Source: Limosilactobacillus avistercoris (GTDB lineage Bacteria > Bacillota > Bacilli > Lactobacillales > Lactobacillaceae). Taken from it: 64,000 nt of DNA. Shown piece after piece: positions 8,108 through 16,027 of this stretch (positions within the stretch are counted from its first letter, which is position 1; every line of letters starts with the position of its first letter). Below the pieces are notes generated by a model. It was not told the DNA's origin. It worked only from the letters and a program-made list of their open reading frames with translations, and made no database searches. The stretch covers positions 20,459-84,458 of the forward strand of contig NZ_JACSQW010000007.1 in NCBI RefSeq assembly GCF_014836425.1, written 5' to 3'. A program made the translations under genes and the position numbers.

Positions 8108-10051
8108 TTAATTCTCTACTTCTTTAATTGGCTCATCCACAATTTGACGATATACTCTGGTCGTTAATGCGTAGAGAACTAGGTAGAGGACAATGAGGCC
8201 AACAGTAACAATGATTCCAACGGTAACCATTAATTTAAGGTTGTAGAAGTTAAGTTGGACCATGATTTGACGAATTGCGGGGGTAGCGAAGCCAAGATTA
8301 ATAATTGCTCCGATGACTGGTAAGAGGAAGACCATTAAAACTTGGCTGTGGATACTCTTAACGGTTTCTTTTTCGCTAAGTCCTACTTGTTTCATAGTCT
8401 TGAAACGATTTCGATCGACATAACCTTCTGAAATTTGCTTGAAGTAAATTACGATTGTGGTCGTAATAGCGAGGGCAATACTGATCAAAATACCAATGAA
8501 AATCAGACCGCCATATAGTCCGTTAATTAATAACGTAATCGTTGCTTTTCCGGTAAAGTTAAGGTTATTCATTCGTAACTTCATTTGTAAGTCATTTTCA
8601 AACTTAATCCGCTGCTTTTGATTTCCTTTTAATTGATAGTTAAAGATAGTAACGGTAGTCATTGGCAAGGATTGCGGCAGTTTATTAAGAATGATAAAGG
8701 TTGGCGTATAAATGCTGTGATCAGGGTTGAAGTATTGCTCAAAGTGCTTGAGCGATTTTGCTTGGTATTTATGATTATTGATAGTGATGGCTCCAGAGCG
8801 TCCCTTATTATTGGCGTAGGTTAATGCCTCGTTATCCGTAAGGCGAACGTTCTGCTTAGCGATTCGGTTATATTCCTTAGTTGTCAATAAAATGATTGAA
8901 CTACTGGTTTTGTTGTCCATGGACTGGAGAGAACCTTGACTAACAAACTTATTATCACGCCAGTAACCGTATTGAGGTGTTGACATGGTATAAGTCAAGT
9001 AGTGGTTAATTCTTGCCTGGTGTTGATGAGCGGTAGAATTAATCATGTTCTTTTGAGTTTGGGTTAATCTTTGGTTGCTAGTGATAACGACATCTTCAGG
9101 AGCATATGATTTAACTGTGCTCCCTATCCCTGCGTAAAGGGTAATTGATGTAAAGAGAATGACAAGGATTGAGCTGCAAAGTAAACAGATCGTAGCGAGG
9201 CTGGCACCATTCTGCTCCATCCGTTGAATCATTCCAGAAATAGCAATAAAGTGACGTGGTTTATAGTAGAATCGCTTGTTTTTCTGTAAAAGCTTTAAGA
9301 GGATGATACTTCCAATGATAAAGACTAGGTAAGTGCCAATTACTAACAGGACTACTGCTAAAAGGAAGTGGGAGATGGCGGAAATTCGTGGCTTAATTGT
9401 TAAGGTGATGTAGTATGCCCAGATTAACAAGATAAAGCCAAGAATACCGGCTAATGTGTAGACAACACCATGGCGCTTTGGCTTTAACGATTCTGGATGC
9501 CAAAGTTGATTAGGAGTTAAACGGTGGAACTTGAATAAGTCGATTAGTGCAATTAGAGCAAAGAAACAAACAGTCAAGATTACAGTTTTCCCGATTGCTG
9601 TCGGAACAAACCATGGTTGGGAAATATGTTCAATGTTTAGGAGGTAACCAAGACCGAGGAAGGCTAGCTTTTCGAAAATAATACCGAGGACTAATCCAGC
9701 AACTAAGCTAATAACCATTAAGTAACACTTTTCGATAATTGTTAAAATTTGGAGGTTCCGACTAGTCATTCCTAGCATACTGTAAAGGCCCATTTCCCGG
9801 CTTCGTTGTTGCCAGAGAAACCGATTAACATAGATAAGAAAGGCTAAGGTGACTAGGAGAATAAAGTGAAAACCAAGATCCAGCATTGCTGAGGTAGTAG
9901 CACCTGTATTAAGTTTCTTTAAGCTAGTATTTGCTTCAGTTGCGAGAAAAATATAGTTGATTGCAACAAGCATAACGGTAGCCATTAGGTAAGGACCGTA
10001 GCTACGCATATTTCGCTTGAAGCTTGAATTAATTAATTTAAAATACAACAT
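8108..10051 (-). CDS. bceB: BceB-type ABC transporter permease (FtsX family)
   Basis: 647 residues, the size and layout of BceB permeases: one N-terminal membrane segment, two groups of membrane helices, a roughly 200-residue extracellular domain in the C-terminal half (about residues 310-510), and a final FtsX helix set. It starts 2 bp after the ATPase gene. In this family the large external loop recognises peptide antibiotics that bind lipid II cycle intermediates (bacitracin, lantibiotics) and signals flux to the partner kinase. A two-component system lies just upstream, as expected. The exact antibiotic cannot be read from sequence. Confidence 0.88.
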   Translation of the reverse strand: MLYFKLINSSFKRNMRSYGPYLMATVMLVAINYIFLATEANTSLKKLNTGATTSAMLDLGFHFILLVTLAFLIYVNRFLWQQRSREMGLYSMLGMTSRNLQILTIIEKCYLMVISLVAGLVLGIIFEKLAFLGLGYLLNIEHISQPWFVPTAIGKTVILTVCFFALIALIDLFKFHRLTPNQLWHPESLKPKRHGVVYTLAGILGFILLIWAYYITLTIKPRISAISHFLLAVVLLVIGTYLVFIIGSIILLKLLQKNKRFYYKPRHFIAISGMIQRMEQNGASLATICLLCSSILVILFTSITLYAGIGSTVKSYAPEDVVITSNQRLTQTQKNMINSTAHQHQARINHYLTYTMSTPQYGYWRDNKFVSQGSLQSMDNKTSSSIILLTTKEYNRIAKQNVRLTDNEALTYANNKGRSGAITINNHKYQAKSLKHFEQYFNPDHSIYTPTFIILNKLPQSLPMTTVTIFNYQLKGNQKQRIKFENDLQMKLRMNNLNFTGKATITLLINGLYGGLIFIGILISIALAITTTIVIYFKQISEGYVDRNRFKTMKQVGLSEKETVKSIHSQVLMVFLLPVIGAIINLGFATPAIRQIMVQLNFYNLKLMVTVGIIVTVGLIVLYLVLYALTTRVYRQIVDEPIKEVEN

Positions 10052-10053
10052 TT

Positions 10054-10809
10054 CTACTCACCCCCGTTTGTTAGGGTCATCATTGTGTTACTAATTTGTT
10101 CTTGGTAGTCCTTAAGAGATTCATTACCTCGGAATAGTTCGTGATAAATTTTACCGTCTTTAATAAATAAAGTTCGCTTAGCGTGACTAGCTGCAGCAGC
10201 ACTGTGGGTAACCATAATGATTGTTTGGCCGTTGTGGTTAACCGTATCGAAAAGGTTCAAGATTTCTTTACTTGTATTCGAGTCCAAGGCGCCTGTTGGT
10301 TCATCTGCTAACAAGAGATCGGGTTGGGTAATTAATGCCCGAGCGATTGCTACCCGTTGTTGTTGACCACCGGAAATCTCAGTAGGGTAACGATCGATAA
10401 TCTTATTGATTCCTAGAGCTGAAGCAAGTGGCTTAATCCGTTTATCCATCTCTGCCACAGGAACTTTTGCGAGAACTAGTGGAAGGTAGATATTATCGCG
10501 ATTAGAAAGACTATCGAGAAGGTTGAAGTGTTGGAAGATAAAGCCTAAGTGTTCCCGGCGGTACTTTGCAGCTTCATCAGCGGTAAGTTCATTAAGATTT
10601 TGGCTGTTTAAGAGGACTTCACCCGCAGTTGCTTTTTCTAGAGTGGCAATAATGTTGAGTAGGGTACTTTTACCAGCCCCTGATTCTCCCATGATTGCAA
10701 TGTATTCGCCTGGGTTAACATCAAAACTAATATTCTTCAGTGCGTAAACTGGGTGGGATGAATTTGCGTTATATGTTCGTTGAACGTGGCTAAGATGGAG
10801 AAGATTCAT
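10054..10809 (-). CDS. bceA: BceA-type ABC transporter ATPase
   Basis: About 251 residues with a complete ABC motif set: Walker A GESGAGKST, signature ISGGQQQR, Walker B LLLADEPTGALDS and an H-loop in MVTHS. It belongs to the MacB/LolD-like group that pairs with FtsX permeases. I place the start at 10809 (MNLLHLSH), 10 bases after AAAGAAAGG; the in-frame ATG at 10818 is only 1 base from that site. It is the first gene of the transporter operon behind a 340-bp promoter region. Confidence 0.9.
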   Translation of the reverse strand: MNLLHLSHVQRTYNANSSHPVYALKNISFDVNPGEYIAIMGESGAGKSTLLNIIATLEKATAGEVLLNSQNLNELTADEAAKYRREHLGFIFQHFNLLDSLSNRDNIYLPLVLAKVPVAEMDKRIKPLASALGINKIIDRYPTEISGGQQQRVAIARALITQPDLLLADEPTGALDSNTSKEILNLFDTVNHNGQTIIMVTHSAAAASHAKRTLFIKDGKIYHELFRGNESLKDYQEQISNTMMTLTNGGE

Positions 10810-10883
10810 GTTAGTCATTCCTTTCTTTGTGTGTTAGTTAAAATATTGCTTTCTGCAAATTAGATTGCCATGATTGGAGACTA

Positions 10884-11072
10884 GAGGTTCTGAGTAATAG
10901 GGTTGAAATGAGTTCGTCAGGGATTTGCTAGGACTAAAATTCTAGGCAACATAGCTGAAATGAGTTTGCCCCAACTGCACGCTAGAGCCTAACTACGCCT
11001 GATTCCGATGCAAGTCATCGTTCATCAGGCTAGGTTAGTCAACCGCGTGCTAATTCGTCGGGGCTCACTTTC
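10884..11072 (-). repeat. Hairpin-tail intergenic repeat, copy 2, in the bceA leader
   Basis: Read on the minus strand it begins GAGCCCCGACG, forms a long imperfect stem closed by GCCCC/GGGGC with inner arms AGCACGC/GCGTGC, CTAAC/GTTAG and GCCTGAT/ATCAGGC, then carries two tail motifs ending TGTTGCCTAGAA and TATTACTCAGAA. It lies between the bceA promoter and start codon, so it should be transcribed as part of the mRNA leader. The remaining bases of this 340-bp gap hold the promoter and no gene. Confidence 0.6.
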
Positions 11073-11079
11073 TATCTTC

Positions 11080-11141
11080 ATTATAAAAAGGTCCTCCGGC
11101 AATTCATACTTACAGAATTGTGGAGAACCTTACAGAATTGT
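11080..11141 (-). promoter_or_regulatory. bceAB promoter with tandem response-regulator site
   Basis: Two exact 13-bp copies of ACAATTCTGTAAG (minus strand; 11109-11121 and 11129-11141) repeat with a 20-bp period, about two helical turns, as expected for an OmpR-type dimer. They lie directly upstream of a poor -35 (TATGAA, 11103-11108), 17 bp from a perfect -10 TATAAT (11080-11085). This is the layout of an activator-dependent promoter; the activator is inferred to be the response regulator at 12123-12806. Confidence 0.65.
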
Positions 11142-11158
11142 AATGTTGGAAAAGCTGA

Positions 11159-12133
11159 TTATTCTTTCTTAACGTTATTTCCCGGGAAATGTAAACTTGC
11201 ATTGGTTCCGTGACCAGCTTTTGAGGAGATCGAGAGACTAAAGTTTAGTAGGCTAGTAATCTTTTTGACCAGGTATAATCCAATTCCCGTTGATTTAGTT
11301 GTTTGGTGACCATTCTTACCTGAAAAGCCATTATCATAAATCCGGGGAAGATCACTGCTTGTGATTCCAATACCGTGATCAATAATTTGGAGGGTATTAT
11401 TAACCCAGTTAAAGTAAATTGTTGAGCCATTGGGAGAATATTTAATTGCATTTGAAAGAAGTTGGTTGATGCAGAACCGGAGCCACTTTCTATCGGTTAG
11501 AACCAAAATGTTATTGAGATTATCTAGCTGAGGAACGAGTTGATGACTGATAAAGATCGATGAATTTTGTTTCAAAATTTCAGTAATTAGTTTTTGCAGA
11601 TTAATCCATTCAAAATCAAAGTCATTCTTAGTCATTGCGAGACGTTCATCATTCAGAAGCATATCCAGGTGATAATTAGCTTGAAAGACAGCACGGAGAA
11701 CTGTTTTACTTGGGACCGTATCACTATTTTCTGTTGCAGCTTGAAGAATGGTCAACGAATTTTTGATTTCATGAGAATATAGCTCGATACGGTCTAGTTG
11801 ATCTTTTTGTTGGTTATTTAAATCATGGATTAGGTGATCAGCAGTTCGTTGTTGTAACTGATAGTTGTGAAACAACTGAGCTTCAAATGGATTACTTACA
11901 GAAATCCCTTTTTCTTTAGTAATTGCCTGAGCTCGTTTATACGATTGATAGCTATTAATCAGGAACCAAATTACTAATAACGGAAAGCTGAAACGGAATG
12001 TGTCCCAGAAAAAGCTTTTCGGTAGGTAGTACAGAATGGCGAGTAGTTTGATAAGACCGAGAAGAAGTAGGTAAAAAATGAAGATCGGTAAAAATGATTT
12101 GAATTGGTAGGTCCAGAATTTTTTAGCTTTCAT
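11159..12133 (-). CDS. bceS: BceS-type intramembrane-sensing histidine kinase
   Basis: 324 residues. Two hydrophobic helices in the first 65 residues with almost no external loop, then the H-box HEIKNSLT, N-box QLLSNAIKYSPNG, G1 DHGIGI and G2 TGIGLYL. Short-sensor kinases of this type receive the stimulus from the BceAB transporter rather than from the ligand. The start overlaps the response-regulator gene by 11 bp. The last codons contain an exact Noc-site palindrome (11177-11190), so this stretch of coding sequence may carry a second function. Confidence 0.88.
   Translation of the reverse strand: MKAKKFWTYQFKSFLPIFIFYLLLLGLIKLLAILYYLPKSFFWDTFRFSFPLLVIWFLINSYQSYKRAQAITKEKGISVSNPFEAQLFHNYQLQQRTADHLIHDLNNQQKDQLDRIELYSHEIKNSLTILQAATENSDTVPSKTVLRAVFQANYHLDMLLNDERLAMTKNDFDFEWINLQKLITEILKQNSSIFISHQLVPQLDNLNNILVLTDRKWLRFCINQLLSNAIKYSPNGSTIYFNWVNNTLQIIDHGIGITSSDLPRIYDNGFSGKNGHQTTKSTGIGLYLVKKITSLLNFSLSISSKAGHGTNASLHFPGNNVKKE
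11177..11190. promoter_or_regulatory. Exact Noc-binding-site palindrome inside bceS
   Basis: Second exact ATTTCCCGGGAAAT in the window, 5.9 kb from the first, within the final codons of the kinase gene (HFPGN region). It is unrelated to any promoter. Confidence 0.65.
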
Positions 12134-12806
12134 GATAAATTACCAATCGGTATCCAATCCCCCGTTCAGTTCGCAAATTTTTATCTAAGTTAACGGCTGC
12201 TAGTTTAGAGCGGAGCCGGCTAATGTTAACGTTTAATGTATTATCATTAAGAAACTTTCCACCTTGCCAGAGCCATTCGAGGAGTCGCTCCTTAGTAACG
12301 GTGTGATCAAGATGATTAATTAGGATCCCCAGAAGGGCACTTTCGGTAGGTGATAGTTGGATGTTGCCGTTAGGGGTTGTTAGTTCGTTAGTTAGCGAAT
12401 TGAGTTCACTTGTTCCCCAAGTAAGCTTCTCCATTCCGGTGGCTTTTTGATTCCTACGCAGGAGTGCTTGAACTTTAGCGAGTAAAACAGTCGCAGAAAA
12501 TGGTTTCATGATATAATCATCTGCTCCGGAGGCGATCGCGTGCATAATATTACTATCAATGTCTGCGGCTGAAATAACGATGATCGGCGCCTTTGTCAGT
12601 TGACGAACAGCATTAATCCAGTAAAACCCGTCGAAAGTAGGTAAGGTGATGTCGAATAAAATTAGATCCGGCATTGCTTCCTTAATTTCATCGGCGACAT
12701 GGTCCCAATCTTTAACGTTAACAACTGCATACTGCCATTTCTCTAGTTCGGTTTTGACTGTTTTAATAATAGTGGGATTATCTTCCACAATGAATACTTT
12801 TGCCAT
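12123..12806 (-). CDS. bceR: BceR-type response regulator (OmpR family)
   Basis: 227 residues: receiver domain with acidic pair near the N-terminus (VEDNP), phospho-acceptor Asp in LILFDITLPTFDG and Lys in IMKPFS, then an OmpR winged helix (about residues 130-225, SRLRSKL...GIGYRLV). It is first in the module and overlaps the kinase gene. It is expected to activate the bceAB promoter, where a 20-bp-period direct repeat is found. Confidence 0.9.
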   Translation of the reverse strand: MAKVFIVEDNPTIIKTVKTELEKWQYAVVNVKDWDHVADEIKEAMPDLILFDITLPTFDGFYWINAVRQLTKAPIIVISAADIDSNIMHAIASGADDYIMKPFSATVLLAKVQALLRRNQKATGMEKLTWGTSELNSLTNELTTPNGNIQLSPTESALLGILINHLDHTVTKERLLEWLWQGGKFLNDNTLNVNISRLRSKLAAVNLDKNLRTERGIGYRLVIYHES

Positions 12807-12853
12807 CCTTGAACCCCCAGAAGATCAAATAACTAACCAAATCATACATTAAG

Positions 12854-12895
12854 AAAATCCCCAACTCAAATCGCAAAGATCTGAGCTGGGGATTA
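12854..12895 (-). terminator. Terminator after pnuC
   Basis: Stem of AATCCCCAGCTCA and TGAGTTGGGGATT (one mismatch) followed by TTTTCTT on the minus strand. Confidence 0.75.
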
Positions 12896-12906
12896 GTAGG
12901 TTAAGG

Positions 12907-13659
12907 TTATGCTTGAGTATTTAAGTTTGCGGAATATTGAGCTTCTTCTTTTTCAAGACGAGCACGTTCACGCTTGTTGTACCATGGTGAGATGGTAAAT
13001 GCCAGGACATCATTGATGATGTAAACCATACTGTTAACAGCCATTGCTAATGATGCATCACCTTGGGCATATGTAATCCCCCACAGAACCATTTGGAAGA
13101 TTCCGGAAGCTAACCACCAGAAGTATTGGTTGTTGTAACGTAAGAAGCAAATAACACCGGCAGTTAAACTGATTGAGAAGCTAATAGCATCGATCCATGG
13201 CCGTGGATCATTTGTTAACGCACCAATCAAGTAACCTGAAACGATGTAAACTGCAATCGTTGATAGGATCGCAACTACCCAAGTCTTACCGGTGAACTTC
13301 CGGATCTTTGAGACCATATTGATATTCCAGTTAGCAGAGAGCAGAACAGGAATATCCAGAGTAACGACGTAGGCAATTTGTTCACCAATGCTAAGGTAAT
13401 TTTTGGCACTGAAACCAACAATAATGAAACAGATCGCCGAAAGAATCCCTAGCCAACCATTAACGGACTTAGCAGCGTTAATGGCTAAGATACAAAGAAC
13501 ACCTAATGTGGTCCCGATAAAAGTAATTACTGTAATCCAAGTAATTTTATCATTTACCAGGGTCATTACCTGACAGCCGAGGCTGAAGAAAAACAGGTAG
13601 TAGTTTTGCTGAGGCCAGCCCTTAAGTTGGTGAGCGAGAAAGTGTAAATAGTTCTTCAT
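12907..13659 (-). CDS. pnuC: PnuC-family nicotinamide riboside transporter
   Basis: 250 residues with about seven hydrophobic segments and the PnuC fold, including the WxxW-rich region (LRYNNQYFWWLASG, then FQMVLWGITYAQGD). PnuC proteins move nicotinamide riboside by facilitated diffusion and feed NAD salvage, which lactobacilli need because they lack de novo NAD synthesis. RBS AGGAGA lies 9 bases upstream. Monocistronic, with its own terminator and an unusual structured leader. The soluble tail is charged and carries no extra domain. Confidence 0.92.
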   Translation of the reverse strand: MKNYLHFLAHQLKGWPQQNYYLFFFSLGCQVMTLVNDKITWITVITFIGTTLGVLCILAINAAKSVNGWLGILSAICFIIVGFSAKNYLSIGEQIAYVVTLDIPVLLSANWNINMVSKIRKFTGKTWVVAILSTIAVYIVSGYLIGALTNDPRPWIDAISFSISLTAGVICFLRYNNQYFWWLASGIFQMVLWGITYAQGDASLAMAVNSMVYIINDVLAFTISPWYNKRERARLEKEEAQYSANLNTQA

Positions 13660-13785
13660 TACTCAAAGTCTCCTATATCTATATATTGTGTCCACGCTAA
13701 ATAATAAAAGATATAAATACAATATGTTGTGGACCGTGCTTAATAGCAACGAGATCTAGTATAGCATTCTTCTCTCCCGAAACAA
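13660..13785 (-). promoter_or_regulatory. pnuC promoter and leader with overlapping pairings
   Basis: On the minus strand: -35 TTGTTT, 16 bp, extended -10 TGCTATACT, then a leader of about 95 nt. In order the leader carries GUCCAC, AUAUUGU, AUAUC and later GUGGAC, ACAAUAU, GAUAU. Each can pair with its partner but the order 1-2-3-1'-2'-3' prevents simple nesting; the last strand touches the AGGAGA ribosome-binding site. This could be a pseudoknot or mutually exclusive switch. NAD-II riboswitches (pnuC motif) are known before pnuC in other Firmicutes; identity with that class is not established here. Confidence 0.5.
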
Positions 13786-13878
13786 GCAAAAAAGCAGCGA
13801 TTAATCAGCTGATATTTACTGTAATTAGTTAAAAATAAGGGACTAGCGTAACTAAAAAATATTTTTTTATAGTTGAAT

Positions 13879-14397
13879 TTAATTTGTTTCTTCTGGTGCC
13901 GTTAATTGAACAGCTAAAATTTTAACTTGGTAGGTAGATTGTGGGGCCTGAACTGCAACAGTTTGTCCAGCTTTTTGGTGTAAAAGAGCTTGACCGAGTG
14001 GTGAGTCAAAAGAAATCTTTTGCTTTGCTAAATCAGCTTCTTGTTTACCAACAATCGTGTAGTTGACCTTTTCATCGTCATCTTCAAACTGGAGAGTAAC
14101 GGTGGTTCCAAGATCAACAGTTTGGTCATCGGCTGGTTTAACGATTTCAGCATATTGTAACTGCTTGTTGAGGTAACGTAACCGACTTTCTAGGTGCCGC
14201 AGCTCCCGTTTTGCCGTGCTGTATTCGGTGTTTTCAGACAGGTCACCAAGAGCCCGGGCCGCTTTTAGTTGGGCGATTTTGGCGGGACGTTGTTCTTGTA
14301 ATTGTCTAATTTCTTCCTCAATTTCATGGTAGCCAGTGGGCGTCATTTTCTGAAAATAAACGTGAGCCATGGCTTCTTGAATCGTTTTTCGTTGCAT
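13879..14397 (-). CDS. greA: GreA/GreB-family transcript cleavage factor
   Basis: 172 residues. The N-terminal coiled coil carries the family signature (ARALGDLSENTEYSTAKREL) with the acidic tip that enters the RNA-polymerase secondary channel; the C-terminal FKBP-like domain ends in PLGQALLHQKAGQTV. It rescues arrested RNA polymerase by stimulating transcript cleavage. The start at 14397 follows AAGGAG; the longer open frame to 14553 has no RBS and crosses the divergent promoter. It is slightly longer than usual (about 158), so it could be a second GreA paralogue. A weak AACTA/TAGTT hairpin with T-run (13848-13874) follows. Confidence 0.9.
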   Translation of the reverse strand: MQRKTIQEAMAHVYFQKMTPTGYHEIEEEIRQLQEQRPAKIAQLKAARALGDLSENTEYSTAKRELRHLESRLRYLNKQLQYAEIVKPADDQTVDLGTTVTLQFEDDDEKVNYTIVGKQEADLAKQKISFDSPLGQALLHQKAGQTVAVQAPQSTYQVKILAVQLTAPEETN

Positions 14398-14506
14398 TAG
14401 TAATCTTCTCCTTACTGTTTCAATAGAGGGGATAATTAATTGTTCATTCTTAATTATGATATGATAGAGAAGATAATTCAATTTATGATGGAGGAATAAT
14501 TGGGAA

Positions 14507-15655
14507 ATGAGCGAACAAGAAGAACATATTAAAAAGTTCCTAAATTCGTCCACGTATGACCAGCTGTCTGCTAACCAGCAGAAACATGCTCAAGAAATTC
14601 TTACCCGGTTTAATAAGTACATGACCGAAGAGCACCAACTGGATGACACCGCGTGGACACCACAAGCGGTTAAAGAGGTAATGATTGGTCAATTTATCGC
14701 TGATCCAGCGTTAACTAATTCATTTGGGATTGCCGTGGCACCAGTTTTAAAGGCTTATCAAAAATTCTTGGGGAATGCTCAATTAAGCGCACTTGAAGCA
14801 GCAATTGATGATCAACGACCAACAATGAATAAGTGTCGAAAAGCACACCAAACATTAGCTGAAATGAATGGTGAGCCGGAGAAAAAAGCTTCAGTAGCGA
14901 AGAAAACTGTTGCGAAGGCGGCAACCCAGAAAGGGCAAAAGACAACTAGTGAAAAAGTGCAACAACCAAGTGCACCAGCAAAGTTGATCCCAGTCGGCAA
15001 AATGAAGCAGGAAATTTCTCGGATCAAAAAAGAAGTTGTAACTGCTCCAGAATTTAAGGGGAAAGATCTTAGCATTGCTGATCAGCAGTACTTAGTAGTT
15101 GAATTCTTACAATTAATGTACCAAGAATGTCACCAGGGTCTAAATCAATGGCGCTTCAATGACTTGCAATTGGTATTGGGGATGATGATGCCATTAGATC
15201 CTAACATTACTAAGCTAGAGATCTTAAACATTGTTCCAACTGCCCAAGCATTGTTTGACTACCTGAAGCGGACTGACCAAATTGATATGGAACAGTATCG
15301 GGTTGCTTTAAAGTCGATTGCCCACATGCAAACATCCCAGAACATGTTAGCTTCGATGGAACGTCGTCAACGGACCACCCAATTGATGCTTTCATATATC
15401 CAGAGTCAAGGTGTTAATACCGATGACGTGAAAAAGACGGAGAAGTGGATGGATGCCCACCAATCAGAGGTTGCTACCTTTATGCGGTCAATCCTTAGCC
15501 CGTGGGGTGAATATGAACGTCAACAACTTCACAAACGTCAGCAGGCTTCTCAACAACAGGCACTAGTTGAAAAAGATCGTCAGTTGTTACGAAAGAAGAG
15601 AGCTCCCCAAGGAATTAAGTTTAGTAAGAAGCGGCGAAAGAGACGAAAAAAATAG
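14507..15655 (+). CDS. Unknown two-part protein with Lys/Ala/Pro linker and basic tail
   Basis: 382 residues, not recognised. Three parts are visible: an acidic helical N-terminal region (1-125), a low-complexity linker rich in Lys, Ala, Thr and Pro (about 126-170), and a helical region with several Met/Gln-rich segments (175-345), ending in a strongly basic tail (about residues 350-382, dominated by Lys and Arg). The tail and linker suggest nucleic-acid or ribosome binding, which is inference. No signal peptide or membrane segment. It is transcribed divergently from greA and followed after 38 bp by a small acidic protein. Confidence 0.6.
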   Translation: MSEQEEHIKKFLNSSTYDQLSANQQKHAQEILTRFNKYMTEEHQLDDTAWTPQAVKEVMIGQFIADPALTNSFGIAVAPVLKAYQKFLGNAQLSALEAAIDDQRPTMNKCRKAHQTLAEMNGEPEKKASVAKKTVAKAATQKGQKTTSEKVQQPSAPAKLIPVGKMKQEISRIKKEVVTAPEFKGKDLSIADQQYLVVEFLQLMYQECHQGLNQWRFNDLQLVLGMMMPLDPNITKLEILNIVPTAQALFDYLKRTDQIDMEQYRVALKSIAHMQTSQNMLASMERRQRTTQLMLSYIQSQGVNTDDVKKTEKWMDAHQSEVATFMRSILSPWGEYERQQLHKRQQASQQQALVEKDRQLLRKKRAPQGIKFSKKRRKRRKK

Positions 15656-15693
15656 CCAGTCGCTCATTTTAAGATGAAAGGAAGCGGAGACTA

Positions 15694-16020
15694 GTGAGTG
15701 AGTATATTCCTGAAAACATGGAAGAAGTCGCTGTTCGGGTTGCTAAGTACCAAGTTCATGGTGAAAAAGTAACACCTGAAGAAGTGATTGAACAAGCAGT
15801 TCCTGATATCCTTCAAGCATTATTAGATGAAGCACTTGAAGGCTGTTATGATGAAGTAAAACGTGATGGTGATAAATTAATCGTAACAGATGTGATGGGC
15901 GAACAAGTTGGTGTCGTAACGCCAAAAGGAAAGAGCTTTGTTGACGATTTTAAGACTGATTCTGACAGCTTAATCAATTATCTTGAAGCGCAAGTCGCTC
16001 ATATAGTTGGAGGACGGTAA
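15694..16020 (+). CDS. Small acidic unknown protein
   Basis: 108 residues, rich in Glu, Asp and Val; GTG start behind AAGGAAGCGGAGA. No known domain. It sits between the basic unknown protein (38 bp upstream) and glycerate kinase (7 bp downstream), so the three probably form an operon. The opposite charge of this protein and its upstream neighbour could mean they interact, which is speculation. Confidence 0.6.
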   Translation: MSEYIPENMEEVAVRVAKYQVHGEKVTPEEVIEQAVPDILQALLDEALEGCYDEVKRDGDKLIVTDVMGEQVGVVTPKGKSFVDDFKTDSDSLINYLEAQVAHIVGGR

Positions 16021-16027
16021 AAAAACG

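Noticed and set aside
14398..14553. Longer GreA reading frame with an extra 52-residue N-terminus
   Set aside because: No RBS, hydrophobic non-family sequence, and it crosses the divergent promoter; ATG 14397 behind AAGGAG is much better.
16007..16027. Upstream TTG start for glycerate kinase
   Set aside because: The family starts at MKIIIAPDSFKG, encoded from ATG 16028; the TTG has no RBS and lies inside the previous gene.
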